64,000 nucleotides of DNA from Solobacterium sp. (GCA_024693325.1 JAILLA010000016.1:27760-91759), one strand, 5' to 3'; numbered from the stretch's first letter, positions 10,191 to 21,078 are shown. The notes: generated from the sequence alone by a model not told the origin. A program made the numbers and translations.

Positions 10191-12785
10191 ATGAATTGGA
10201 ACGAATCATTGAAAAGTATTTTAGATCAACATACTCCGATTGATAATGTAACATTGAGTTTTGATAATGTTGAAACAAGAGTATCTCCTATCGTAAAAGC
10301 AAGTTTGGTTATGCTTGCTAAGCTGTCAACAGAAGGAAAAAACAATAATATATTCGTTTTCCCTGAAATTGCGAAAACCGGTTTTGAGTTTGTAATAGCA
10401 AAAACAGTGATGGATATTCTTGCTGGACGAATTGACTCAACATATGATCCTCATTCCTTTAAAAAAGGACAAAAACTGAGATATGAGGACTGCATAGTTG
10501 TGTTTGAAGAAGTGGCTGACCATGATAATGATGGCCTTGAAAGAATCTGGATTTCATTTTCAAATCCACATGCTAGAAGAGGTATACCAATCAAACTAGC
10601 TCCGTTTTTTCAAAAAGTTGATAGTAAAAAAATATCAACAGCAAAAGCATTTAACAAAACTTACAGCGCAAAACATAAAGAGCATGAAGCTAAAATTGAT
10701 GCACTTAATGCAAATTCACTCAAAACACTTAAGGATAACAAGACTCACCTGACAGATTCCATTGTTTATGTAACTAGGGTTCAGAGTACAAGGAACTATC
10801 TTCTGACAGCACTCTTAAATGGGAACAAGTTGTCAGATGTTCTTTATCTTGCTCAAATAGGCAATGATGGGATGCTCAATAATGTTTCATCTGGTCAAAT
10901 GACTGGCAATCCAGCAATCGCAATAGCTAGTGATCTGTACAAAGTGATAAATGCAATGTCAAACGGATTGAAAGTACACAGGATAATATTCGATGCATCA
11001 GTATCAAACAATCTTAATCAACAGCTTGATGCATTTGACCAGCTGATATCGGAAAAGATACCAATAACGTGCATTGCTGATACAGTGAATTCCATGGATA
11101 CCCGCCATCTTAAGGCGCGTAATTTTCTGGAATGGAGATGGAACAAACAGAGTATTACAGAAGACTTGTACGTGAACGAATTAAATGTTCCGGTCAAAAA
11201 ACGAATTATCAATTGTTCCCAACATCAGGTGAATTATCTAAACGTCGAGGACAAATTTATCAGCAATGCGTTAACTCTTCTTTATAGACAGAGGGAACAG
11301 ATACAAGGACAATCATCTAAATTGATGAATGTTTATGACAAACTGTTTTCAATGACAACGAACTTCATGCGTGCAATAGTACCTTTTACTATTACACAAA
11401 AGAGGCATTTTATTGATATTCTTGATGAATGCGAAGAAATAGTTAACGCCGAAAAGCGCTTTATTTCTTCTGAAATGTTTAAAGATCTATTAACAATCTC
11501 TGACTTGTTGAGGGGATTTGTTTCAAACAATCAAGCACTCCAAAAAGTAATTATGCTACAACAATTGTTGAATAGTAACAACTGGTCGCATGTTTGTATA
11601 GTTGTGCATGAATCCCAAGATAAGTTGGCAGCCATTAAATATTGGAATGACTGGAAAATGAGTACATGCATTAAAACGGAGATCACCATTGTTTACACAA
11701 AAGAGTATCAGAATAGTAAATCACTTCTATCAGATATAACCATCATTCCCAGCTGGTTCAGAAATGAAACTGTCAAAAGTATAATTTATCACTATGTTTC
11801 ATCGACCTATTATATGCTGCTTTACAAACAGGAAGAACGATGGAAAACCAAAGCGGTTAGTTTTTGGACAAATGTAACGCAGGATACAGACAATCATGTG
11901 ATTGCGGATACTGTTTTAGGAAAACAGGATAACGGTGTGAAAGAGGTTTTAAATCTTCCTGTATCGAATACAGCTGTTTTAGATGCTCCTGTAGAAGTAG
12001 AAGACGACCTGGAGCAAATGGAAAAGAGATTACTGGAGCGTCGATATAGAAGTTACAGTTCGTCTTCTTCTGATGGTCATACTGTTATCAATGCAATTCC
12101 TGTAAGTTTTGTTGGGGGATTGCTGGCTTTTTACAAAACAGGTCATAAGGTTATTACAGTGACAGATATCATTGAAAGAAAAGCTAAGGAAATGGTACTG
12201 AAAAACGCTGAAGATATATCGATTGGGGAGTTTATTGTTGTTAGGGAATCTGAAAAAGAAATAATACGTGAACTTGCAGACATTATACTCAAAAACGATG
12301 GAAATAATGAACTTCGAAGCTATTCGCAAAAATGGCGTGATTCTCTAAAAGTGGAGTTATTGTTCTCAAGTAATGATGAAATTGTAGAAAAAATATGTGC
12401 TGCTGGCTGTCGTAAAGAGAAAAGTACAATATTAAACTGGATCACTAATGATGAATTGATTTCTCCACAGTCTAAAGAAGATTTAATTTATATTGCCAAA
12501 GCCACAAATGATGATGTACTGCTGGAAAAAGCCGATCTGTATTTTAAGGCTTGTACAGAAGTGAGATCTGCACATAGAAAAGCAGGTCATCTGTTGTCAG
12601 AACGGCTGAGTCGTACTATTCATTTGAGGTTAGATGAGATGAATGAGCTAGATCCTTTCAATGTATGGGATCCAATTGAAGTCAAATTAGAAGATATTGG
12701 AACTGTAAAGATATTGAAAGTAATTGATATCGGCAGTCAAATTCTTGTTGAACAGATCAATACAAACCGTCTATTAAGTGAATAG
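10191..12785 (+). CDS. Large protein in DrmE position of a DISARM-like operon
   Basis: ATG at 10191 with upstream GAAGGA. About 864 aa, no obvious catalytic motif. Assignment rests on size and neighbourhood. Confidence 0.5.
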   Translation: MNWNESLKSILDQHTPIDNVTLSFDNVETRVSPIVKASLVMLAKLSTEGKNNNIFVFPEIAKTGFEFVIAKTVMDILAGRIDSTYDPHSFKKGQKLRYEDCIVVFEEVADHDNDGLERIWISFSNPHARRGIPIKLAPFFQKVDSKKISTAKAFNKTYSAKHKEHEAKIDALNANSLKTLKDNKTHLTDSIVYVTRVQSTRNYLLTALLNGNKLSDVLYLAQIGNDGMLNNVSSGQMTGNPAIAIASDLYKVINAMSNGLKVHRIIFDASVSNNLNQQLDAFDQLISEKIPITCIADTVNSMDTRHLKARNFLEWRWNKQSITEDLYVNELNVPVKKRIINCSQHQVNYLNVEDKFISNALTLLYRQREQIQGQSSKLMNVYDKLFSMTTNFMRAIVPFTITQKRHFIDILDECEEIVNAEKRFISSEMFKDLLTISDLLRGFVSNNQALQKVIMLQQLLNSNNWSHVCIVVHESQDKLAAIKYWNDWKMSTCIKTEITIVYTKEYQNSKSLLSDITIIPSWFRNETVKSIIYHYVSSTYYMLLYKQEERWKTKAVSFWTNVTQDTDNHVIADTVLGKQDNGVKEVLNLPVSNTAVLDAPVEVEDDLEQMEKRLLERRYRSYSSSSSDGHTVINAIPVSFVGGLLAFYKTGHKVITVTDIIERKAKEMVLKNAEDISIGEFIVVRESEKEIIRELADIILKNDGNNELRSYSQKWRDSLKVELLFSSNDEIVEKICAAGCRKEKSTILNWITNDELISPQSKEDLIYIAKATNDDVLLEKADLYFKACTEVRSAHRKAGHLLSERLSRTIHLRLDEMNELDPFNVWDPIEVKLEDIGTVKILKVIDIGSQILVEQINTNRLLSE

Positions 12786-12796
12786 GAGCGAATCAT

Positions 12797-14539
12797 ATGG
12801 CAAAGATGATACCTTCAGTTCTTTCTCCTGAAATCAAAAGTGCTGCAGAAAAACACATTTTTCAATGGTTTAAGGAGGATCCTTCAACCAAGGACTGGAT
12901 AGTCCTTCATTCTCTTGGTATTTCCAATCACAGAACTGTAATCCACGGTGAAACAGACTTCTTTGTCTTGGCTCCGTATATGGGACTATTTGCTTTGGAA
13001 GTCAAAGGAGGTAGGGTCAGTAGAAAGAACGGTATCTGGCAATACACTGACAGATACGGTAATACTACGAAAAAGGCAAGAGGACCATTCGAACAAGCCT
13101 GGGATGGAGTACATAGCATCACAGATGATATTAAAAAGAAGGTGGATAATTCGCATCGGAATCTGGAAAATGTCTTTTACGGAATCGGAGTAATGTTTCC
13201 AGATATTGAATACCAAGCCGTGGGCTGTGATGAAGAACAGTGGCAAGTATTTGATGTTAACGATGGATACCGCGTGGGAGACTATGTCAGGCGCTTGTTT
13301 GATGGGGCACAGAAAAGATGGGAGGAAACATTTCAGAACACTGTATCATTCGACAAGCTGCCGACTGAGAGCGATGTTCGATACATTGCAGATCTCTTAA
13401 GAGGAGATTTTGATAAAGCGGTAGCAATAAGTGCGAAGATCCGGGATTCTGAAGAAGAACTTGTCAGACTGACAGAGCAGCAGTACAGGTGTATTGACCA
13501 GATAAGTGACAATAAACGGAGTCTTATACTCGGAGGTGCTGGTACAGGTAAAACTCTTCTTGCAATTGAAGCTGCGAAAAATGCTGCTGCTGAAGGAAAA
13601 CGAACCGCTATGTTTTGTTTCAATCGGAATCTAGGGAGTTGGATAGAACAATATTTCAAGAAAATGCCTGTCTCAGTTCGACCACAGTATTATGGTACAT
13701 TCCATCAATATATGATGAAATCCATTAAGAACAATAGCAATAAATCTACAGATCACCTAGATGTCTACAGTAGTGAATTCTATCAAAACAAACTGCCGGT
13801 ACTAGCCAAAGAAGCAATACAAGAAATGCGAGATCGATTTGACCTAGTAATAATTGATGAAGCTCAAGATTTGGTGAAACCACAATATATTGATGTGCTT
13901 GATGTGTGTCTGCATGAGGGATTTGCTAGAGGACAATGGATTATGTTTGGTGATTTCTCGCGGCAAGCTATCTATAGCGGCTCAATGGATGGTACAAAAA
14001 TGATTGATCTATTGGAAGAAAAAACGGCTTTCGCAAGATTCAGGTTAACAATCAATTGCAGAAACACCAAACATATTTGTGATGAAATTACAACTATCAC
14101 AGGATTTGAACCACCGAAGGAAATATGGTCAAAAATCGAAGGTATTCCTGTTGAGTATTATGTGTATTCCAGCAGAGAGGAAGAGCAGACGAAATTAAAA
14201 AGCGTTATCTCAATGTTGATAGAAAATCATATTTCTCCCGCAAGGATTACTATACTGTCACCATTAAAGCGTGACTTATCAATTGTAGACACGGTTTCAG
14301 ATTATAAAATTATCAATTATTCACCAACCAATACTCGCAATCTATCGTTCAGTACTATACAGGGATTCAAGGGATTGGAAAATATGGTAATTATTCTGGT
14401 TGATATTGATACAATTTCTGATACAAATCTGATGTATGTTGCCTTAAGCAGAGCGAGGTCAGGATTGTATGTGATTGAATCGAAAAATGCAAGAGAAGAA
14501 TATGTGAAACTTATGATGGGGAGGATAGAAAATGGATAA
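12797..14539 (+). CDS. NERD-domain / UvrD-like superfamily 1 helicase
   Basis: N-terminal NERD-like segment (GETDFFVLAPYMGLFALEVKGG), Walker A GGAGTGKT, DEAQD box, C-terminal VALSRAR. Confidence 0.88.
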   Translation: MAKMIPSVLSPEIKSAAEKHIFQWFKEDPSTKDWIVLHSLGISNHRTVIHGETDFFVLAPYMGLFALEVKGGRVSRKNGIWQYTDRYGNTTKKARGPFEQAWDGVHSITDDIKKKVDNSHRNLENVFYGIGVMFPDIEYQAVGCDEEQWQVFDVNDGYRVGDYVRRLFDGAQKRWEETFQNTVSFDKLPTESDVRYIADLLRGDFDKAVAISAKIRDSEEELVRLTEQQYRCIDQISDNKRSLILGGAGTGKTLLAIEAAKNAAAEGKRTAMFCFNRNLGSWIEQYFKKMPVSVRPQYYGTFHQYMMKSIKNNSNKSTDHLDVYSSEFYQNKLPVLAKEAIQEMRDRFDLVIIDEAQDLVKPQYIDVLDVCLHEGFARGQWIMFGDFSRQAIYSGSMDGTKMIDLLEEKTAFARFRLTINCRNTKHICDEITTITGFEPPKEIWSKIEGIPVEYYVYSSREEEQTKLKSVISMLIENHISPARITILSPLKRDLSIVDTVSDYKIINYSPTNTRNLSFSTIQGFKGLENMVIILVDIDTISDTNLMYVALSRARSGLYVIESKNAREEYVKLMMGRIENG

Positions 14540-17500
14540 TAGAAGAGAACAGATTATAGATATCATCAAAAGGGAATTCATTGGTCCGGATCCTCTTCGT
14601 ATAGCTGGATTAATTCAGGAAAACGGGGAGGAGATACTATCCTCAGACCCCCCAACAATTAGATACGCTGCAGGGATTTTGTTTCCACAGAATGTCAAAG
14701 TAGATCAGGTAGAAAGTGATACTGAGGTAGAAAGTATTGGACTGGATCAGCAATCTAAAGATACCGTGACAGATGAACCTGGAGGTGGAGTTGGGGAATT
14801 CCTTCAAGAGGCAGAAGAACTGATTAATCTTTCCAACGCATACCAACAATCAGCAATCAGCATGACAGTAGCTGTTTGCGAAGGAGATCATATTTTTGTT
14901 AATGTACGTGCTGGGGCATATACAACCGTTAGTGAAAAAGATGCTACTACAGGTAAAGAAAAAAGAAAGTATTACAGATCTCAGATAACTTGGGACAATA
15001 CAGATTTTCCAATTCAAATATCTGAAACCGGGAGAATTGAGCCGCAGATTATTACATGTAACACACAAAAAACTGCTCTGAAATTTCATACGACATTCAG
15101 ATATAAAAAGGATTCTAAACTTGTTTATACATTTACTTTGGAGAATTCCAAGATGAATAAGGCAAGTCGTGTCAAGGATGATGATTGTTATTTCCAAGTA
15201 GAGTTTTCTCTGATTTCTCAACTTGGATTCCAATCGATGCCAAATGACACACGGTTGAACATAAATGATGAAGACTATTTGTCTAATCAGATGCTGTACA
15301 GAAATGTTAAAAAATATGCAGTGGGGCATGGCTGTGCAGCGGAATGGACTGAAATTGAAGGGAAAGTTAATTTGATCAATACGGCTGTTTTTCCTTCATA
15401 TGAGATGAAACCAATCGTTCCAAATGTAATAGACAAAGTTTCTCTGGAAATGTATAGATTGTCTGATGCAGGTAGAAAAGAAGATATTCTCTTGGAATTG
15501 AGAACCTTATGTATGAAATACGAAGAATGGATTATTGATCTGTCGACTCGTGTAAATACTATAGCGGATCACGGTACAGCATTGCGTCATATAGAAAACT
15601 GTCGTTTCTGTTTACGTAGAATGGAAGATGGTATAGACCTACTTGAAAGAGATGATTTGGTTTTACTTGCTTTTCAGCTGATGAACAGGGCAATGCTTTT
15701 GCAACAACTTCATTATGGACTTCCTTTACAAAAGTGGGAATCTGAAAAGGGACAGCTAGTTCTGCAGAATGCTATCAAAGTTTTCCCTAGTATTCATGAT
15801 AAAGAAACCTGGGGAGAGAATAAGAACCGACTGGGAAGATGGAGGCCGTTCCAACTGGCGTTCGTTTTGATGAACTTGAAATCAATGTATGACAGAACTT
15901 GCAATGAAAGGTCTATCGTTGATTTGATTTGGTTCCCAACTGGAGGTGGAAAAACAGAAGCATATCTAGGTTTATCCGCGTACACCATCTTCATCAGAAG
16001 ACTGATGAACAGAGATGATTCTGGAACAACAATTTTGATGAGATATACTCTCAGATTGCTGACATCTCAGCAATATGAAAGAGCATCCTCGCTAATCTGC
16101 GCATGCGAACTGATTCGGCAAGAGATGAAAGATAAACTCGGAGTGGCAAGAATATCGATTGGTCTCTGGGTTGGTAGTGCAACTACACCTAATAGTATGA
16201 CCGATGCAGTCAGAAATTATGAAAAATTGTATAGAGGTGAAACTGCTGAGCACAATCCTTTTATCGTTATGAAGTGCCCATGGTGCGGAGCTGAAATGGG
16301 TTTGGTGCAAAATGGAAAAACAAAAGATACACCAGGATATAAAAAAATAATAAGCAAAGGATCAAAACGACTTGTACTACAGTGTAGAAATAGCCTGAAC
16401 AACTGTGCTTTCTCAAAAACGGATAACACACTTCCTTTGTATATAGTTGATGATGATATTTACAGTAACACACCTACGCTTCTGCTTGGAACGGTCGATA
16501 AATTCGCATCTCTTCCGTACAGACCGGAAGCACAAACAATTTTTGGTATTCATGACGGAAAAAGAGTAACATCACCTGATCTGATCATCCAAGATGAACT
16601 TCATTTGATTTCAGGCCCGTTAGGTTCAATGGTCGGGCACTATGAAACCATGATTTATGAACTCTGCTCATACGAAACCGTTAAAGGAAAGATACAACCT
16701 AAGATAATTGCATCAACTGCAACTATAAGCAGAGCTGCAGAACAATGCAATGCCCTATACGGATGTGGAAAGAATAAGGTCAGACAGTTCCCACCAGCAG
16801 GATTGGATGCCGGTGATTCCTTCTTTGCCGTGGAAGACAAGAAAGCTCCTGGAAGAAAGTATGTTGGTATATTGGCTTCAGGTGCGTCCTCAATGGCAAC
16901 AACAGCAATCAGATTATATGCAACTCTACTTTATGCAGGTAAAGCAATCAAAGTAGGTAAAGAAGCAGATCGAGACCCATACTGGACAAATGTCGGTTAT
17001 TTCAACAGTATCCGTGAACTAGGGCAATTGGAAACCTGGATACCTGCGGATATTAATGAATACCTGCATGTTATTTACAAAAGAAGATATGAAGATAAAG
17101 AAGAAGGGTACATTAAAAATAGAAGATATCTAAATGCATACAAAGAATTGACCAGCCGAATAAGCAGCAATTTGATTCCTGCTACTTTGCAGGAACTAGG
17201 AGAAAGATATCCGTCAAACAACCCGAAAGAGCATCCGCTGGATATCTGTCTAGCAACTAATATGATTTCTGTTGGGGTCGATGTACCAAGATTAGGACTG
17301 ATGACAGTAGACGGACAACCAAAAACTACATCTGAATACATCCAAGCAACAAGTCGTGTCGGGAGAAGAGCTGATGCCCCTGGACTCGTACTTACACTGT
17401 ATAACCCGGGAAAACCGAGGGATAAATCACATTATGAGCAGTTTGTTTCATATCATTCAAGAATCTACTGTAATGTTGAACCAACTAGTGTTACACCATT

Positions 17501-17906
17501 CTCTGCTCCATTGAGAGATCGTGCTCTGCATGCATTGGTAATTGGCATAATACGTCAAGAAGGAGACAAATATGTAAATGCTAATCCTCCTTCAATACCT
17601 GACGAGGAAACAAGAAAAAGGGTAAAGGCAATCATATGTGATAGAGTCGCGAAAATTGATTGTGATGAACTTGAAGACACCATGAGACAGATTGATGATA
17701 TATTTGATAACTGGTCTCTTTGGGAACCTGAAAAATACCACGATTATAAAGCCGGTGATGAGCTTCCGTTAATATTTCCAGCTGGAACTCGTCGTAACGA
17801 GTTGTGGGGCGAATCACGTGGATATCCTACACCGACATCAATGAGAAGTGTTGATGCATCGTGCGAGGCAAAAGTAATAGAAAATGGATATAGTGTGGAG
17901 GATTAA
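14532..17906 (+). CDS. drmA: DrmA-like DISARM helicase
   Basis: Walker A FPTGGGKTEAYLG, motif II QDELHLISGPLG, helicase C NMISVGVDVPRLGLM...SEYIQATSRVGR. Immediately followed by a DUF1998 gene. Confidence 0.82.
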   Translation: MDNRREQIIDIIKREFIGPDPLRIAGLIQENGEEILSSDPPTIRYAAGILFPQNVKVDQVESDTEVESIGLDQQSKDTVTDEPGGGVGEFLQEAEELINLSNAYQQSAISMTVAVCEGDHIFVNVRAGAYTTVSEKDATTGKEKRKYYRSQITWDNTDFPIQISETGRIEPQIITCNTQKTALKFHTTFRYKKDSKLVYTFTLENSKMNKASRVKDDDCYFQVEFSLISQLGFQSMPNDTRLNINDEDYLSNQMLYRNVKKYAVGHGCAAEWTEIEGKVNLINTAVFPSYEMKPIVPNVIDKVSLEMYRLSDAGRKEDILLELRTLCMKYEEWIIDLSTRVNTIADHGTALRHIENCRFCLRRMEDGIDLLERDDLVLLAFQLMNRAMLLQQLHYGLPLQKWESEKGQLVLQNAIKVFPSIHDKETWGENKNRLGRWRPFQLAFVLMNLKSMYDRTCNERSIVDLIWFPTGGGKTEAYLGLSAYTIFIRRLMNRDDSGTTILMRYTLRLLTSQQYERASSLICACELIRQEMKDKLGVARISIGLWVGSATTPNSMTDAVRNYEKLYRGETAEHNPFIVMKCPWCGAEMGLVQNGKTKDTPGYKKIISKGSKRLVLQCRNSLNNCAFSKTDNTLPLYIVDDDIYSNTPTLLLGTVDKFASLPYRPEAQTIFGIHDGKRVTSPDLIIQDELHLISGPLGSMVGHYETMIYELCSYETVKGKIQPKIIASTATISRAAEQCNALYGCGKNKVRQFPPAGLDAGDSFFAVEDKKAPGRKYVGILASGASSMATTAIRLYATLLYAGKAIKVGKEADRDPYWTNVGYFNSIRELGQLETWIPADINEYLHVIYKRRYEDKEEGYIKNRRYLNAYKELTSRISSNLIPATLQELGERYPSNNPKEHPLDICLATNMISVGVDVPRLGLMTVDGQPKTTSEYIQATSRVGRRADAPGLVLTLYNPGKPRDKSHYEQFVSYHSRIYCNVEPTSVTPFSAPLRDRALHALVIGIIRQEGDKYVNANPPSIPDEETRKRVKAIICDRVAKIDCDELEDTMRQIDDIFDNWSLWEPEKYHDYKAGDELPLIFPAGTRRNELWGESRGYPTPTSMRSVDASCEAKVIENGYSVED

Positions 17907-17909
17907 GCA

Positions 17910-19757
17910 ATGGCATATGCAAAAAGGCCTATGCGGAGAACTAGTTTGATCAGTCCGTGGGGTGTCGGTGCAATTGTACCGTTCCCGAATGATGAATCTC
18001 TTATGATTGCAGGATTAGATATGTGGAGATACAGCACCATTGACCCATTTCTGATAAAGGATGACCGTCTTCAGAAGAGGCTTGGTGTCAAAGAATTGCG
18101 GTGGCCGCCAGATTTCAGAGAGCCAAAATCAGATCCTGAAAACTGTAATCTTACAATCCCAGCTGTACGTTTTCCCAGATGGCATTATTGTCCTTTTTGT
18201 GGAGGAATGCATTATGTAGGCCTATATACAAAACAGCCTGTATGCGACGCATATCAGTGGGAAAACGGGAGAAAATGTGATCCAAACAACAAGTACAAGA
18301 AAAAACTGATTCCAGAACGATTTGTAGTGGTTTGTCCGGAAGGACATATTGATGATTTTCCGGTAGCTGAATGGCTTCATTTTGAGACTGGGCATGAATA
18401 CGATCCCAACAAGTGCAGAATCAGGAGGAGCACCGGTGGCACTTCAGCTTCTCTGACTGGTGTGATGTATGAATGTACCTGCGGAGCTAAGAAATCTATA
18501 GCCGGTGCAGTACGGCCGGGTGGACTAGCCAGGATGGGTTATAAATGCAAAGGTAGCAAACCGTGGCTCGGCATTATAGAAGATAATCAGGAACCGTGTA
18601 CGTGTGAGCCAAACGATCTAAAAGTTCTACAAAGGGGTGCCACAAACGTATGGTTTGCGGATACAACAAGCTCCATCAGTATACCTCTGGACAGTGATAA
18701 AGCATCAAGAAAGCTTCTTGCAGCAGTAGACGACTGCTTTGAGTATGTTGCCAGTCACCGTGTTGATGGTGAACTGGACAGAAACCTGATTGATTTCCAA
18801 GCACATAAATATTCTGTTAATCCTGATGAGTTATATCGGGCTATCAAGAACCGAATTGACAACAAGGATCAGCTTCCAAATGATACAGAATCAATAACAG
18901 AAAACCAGTATCGAAGATCAGAATATGATGTCCTTGTGAAAACAAGTGGCAGTGATGCACTGGATTTTTATTGTATTAATCAACCAATAGAACATTATTC
19001 TCAAGTGATTCGAAAGTATTTCAACAGTATATCTTTAGTTAAAAAACTGCGTGAAACCAGAGCGTTTGTCGGTTTTTCCAGACTTGAGCCGAACAGTTCA
19101 AAAACGGTTTTAGAAAAGAAAAAGATGCTTAAACTTGGTAGAGTTGATTGGCTGCCTGCAATAGAGGTCTATGGAGAAGGAATATTCTTTGAGTTTAACA
19201 AAGAAACACTCACCAAATGGGCTGCATTTCCGCCAGTTGTTTCTAGAATTGAAAAGCTAAATGACGCCTATCAAAAATCATTCTTTGCCAAAGATGAACC
19301 AGGAAGCTTACGCCCGGAATTTGTGCTGATCCATACATTTGCACATTTGATTATCAATCAACTGAGTTATGAATGTGGCTATGGAAGTTCATCAATTAGA
19401 GAACGTATTTATTGTGAGAAATGTTCCGACAACTATGATATGTACGGTGTCCTTATTTATACTGCTTCAGGTGACTCCGAAGGTTCACTTGGTGGACTGG
19501 TCAGACAAGGTGAAAGTGGTAGACTGGAAGATACAATCCTCGCAGCCATTCGAAATGCTGAATGGTGCTCCTCCGATCCGATTTGTATTCAATCAACTGG
19601 TCAAGGTCCTGATTCGTGCAATCTGGCAGCATGCCATAACTGTGCGTTGCTTCCAGAAACGTGCTGTGAACTGGGAAACCGGCTTTTAGATCGCGGATGT
19701 GTGGTAGGTATTTTGGAAGATAAATCGATTGGTTTTTTCAGTGAGATAGGGGAATAG
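17910..19757 (+). CDS. drmB: DrmB-like DUF1998 protein
   Basis: Zinc-ribbon cysteines (CPFCGG, CTCGA), DUF1998 motif LIHTFAHLIINQLSYECGYGSSSIRERIYC, C-terminal Cys cluster CNLAACHNCALLPETCCE. Confidence 0.85.
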   Translation: MAYAKRPMRRTSLISPWGVGAIVPFPNDESLMIAGLDMWRYSTIDPFLIKDDRLQKRLGVKELRWPPDFREPKSDPENCNLTIPAVRFPRWHYCPFCGGMHYVGLYTKQPVCDAYQWENGRKCDPNNKYKKKLIPERFVVVCPEGHIDDFPVAEWLHFETGHEYDPNKCRIRRSTGGTSASLTGVMYECTCGAKKSIAGAVRPGGLARMGYKCKGSKPWLGIIEDNQEPCTCEPNDLKVLQRGATNVWFADTTSSISIPLDSDKASRKLLAAVDDCFEYVASHRVDGELDRNLIDFQAHKYSVNPDELYRAIKNRIDNKDQLPNDTESITENQYRRSEYDVLVKTSGSDALDFYCINQPIEHYSQVIRKYFNSISLVKKLRETRAFVGFSRLEPNSSKTVLEKKKMLKLGRVDWLPAIEVYGEGIFFEFNKETLTKWAAFPPVVSRIEKLNDAYQKSFFAKDEPGSLRPEFVLIHTFAHLIINQLSYECGYGSSSIRERIYCEKCSDNYDMYGVLIYTASGDSEGSLGGLVRQGESGRLEDTILAAIRNAEWCSSDPICIQSTGQGPDSCNLAACHNCALLPETCCELGNRLLDRGCVVGILEDKSIGFFSEIGE

Positions 19758-19760
19758 AAT

Positions 19761-20330
19761 ATGTATGTGATTTTATCTCAGAGGATTGACACTGAATCAA
19801 GTTATGAAGATAGTGTTTTTAAGCTATATCATTACCCTTCGAGGTATAAAAATCAGCTACATGTAGGTGATACTTTTATATATTATCAAGGAAATAGATA
19901 TAAGCAGGAACAGAGGTATTACTTTGGTACAGGTACAATTGCAGCCATAAGTACTGAAGATGGGAAAAACTTTTATGCTGAATTGAAAGATTGTATTCGT
20001 TTTCCTAATAATGTTCCGATTTATTACGAAGGTGATGTAAATTATATAGAACAACTTGAATACCAAACAGTAAGAAAGAGCATTAATCCACCATGGCAAA
20101 GTTCAATACGTCCACTGTCCAAAGAAGCATACGATTATATTATTAGCAGGTCTGGTTTGGATGCGATTATTGAAGCACAATCTTCAGTGTTTGAGACGAA
20201 TGAGCTACTTAAAAATGCTGTACGTGAGTATTTCAGAGATAAGAATAGTGAAGCAATTACAAGAATAAGAGAATACTCAACAATGATTGAAAAAGAAATC
20301 AACTGTACAAGAAAAAAAGTTAAGAAATGA
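19761..20330 (+). CDS. Small protein with EVE/PUA-like (modified-base reader type) domain, putative
   Basis: MYVILSQRIDTESSYEDSVFKLYHYPSRYKNQLHVGDTFIYYQGN...YYFGTGTI resembles N-terminal reader domains of HNH/McrBC-like proteins. Confidence 0.5.
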   Translation: MYVILSQRIDTESSYEDSVFKLYHYPSRYKNQLHVGDTFIYYQGNRYKQEQRYYFGTGTIAAISTEDGKNFYAELKDCIRFPNNVPIYYEGDVNYIEQLEYQTVRKSINPPWQSSIRPLSKEAYDYIISRSGLDAIIEAQSSVFETNELLKNAVREYFRDKNSEAITRIREYSTMIEKEINCTRKKVKK

Positions 20331-20664
20331 AAAAAGTTTGATTGGCCTTTTAAACTGTTAGATTTTTATTTATGAGGTACAAATAATTCATATAATATAC
20401 TTCTATATAGTTCATGGTCTACATAAAACAATCAACCATCTGATTTCATGAAGAATAGAATCGCTGATTAGTGTTAAATACAGAAAGAATAGATAACTAT
20501 TGGGAGAATATTGTTATATCAATAGAACGTGCTGTTTTTGAAATTTAGATGACAAAACTGATAATATAAACAGGATTGTATGTTAGCAATAACTATCAAA
20601 GATATATCGTTTGAACGTTATTTAGGAACTATGTTGATTAAGATATAGATGAGGAATCAGATAA

Positions 20665-21078
20665 ATGGATGTTTTGACAAAAGAACAAAGAAGCTATAAC
20701 ATGTCCCGGATAAAAAAAGACAATACGAAACCCGAAGAAATAGTCAGACATTATTTATTTTCTAAAGGGCTGAGATATAGAAAAAATGTTTCTACGCTCC
20801 CGGGCACTCCTGATATTGTCCTAAAAAAACATCATACTGTAATCTTTGTGAATGGTTGCTTCTGGCATAAACATGATAACTGTAAATACTTTGTTTGGCC
20901 AAAAACTAATATTGATTTTTGGAAAAATAAACTAACAAAAAATGCAGAAAGAGATAAACTAACTCGGACTTTGTTAGAGGAAAAAGGTTGGAAAGTGATC
21001 ATTATATGGGAATGTGAATTGAAAAAAGACTTGAGGGAATGTACACTTGATAATCTATATAAAATGATTATTACCTGA
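20665..21078 (+). CDS. vsr: Very short patch repair endonuclease
   Basis: LTKEQRSYNMSRIKKDNTKPE, LPGTPDIVLKKHHTVIFVNGCFWHKHDNCKYF, WKVIIIWECEL are classic Vsr motifs. Confidence 0.95.
   Translation: MDVLTKEQRSYNMSRIKKDNTKPEEIVRHYLFSKGLRYRKNVSTLPGTPDIVLKKHHTVIFVNGCFWHKHDNCKYFVWPKTNIDFWKNKLTKNAERDKLTRTLLEEKGWKVIIIWECELKKDLRECTLDNLYKMIIT

Noticed and set aside
20331-20664. Possible ncRNA or drmC remnant between the EVE-like gene and vsr
   Set aside because: AT-rich with no convincing hairpin set, PLD (HxK) motif or ORF by eye; insufficient evidence.
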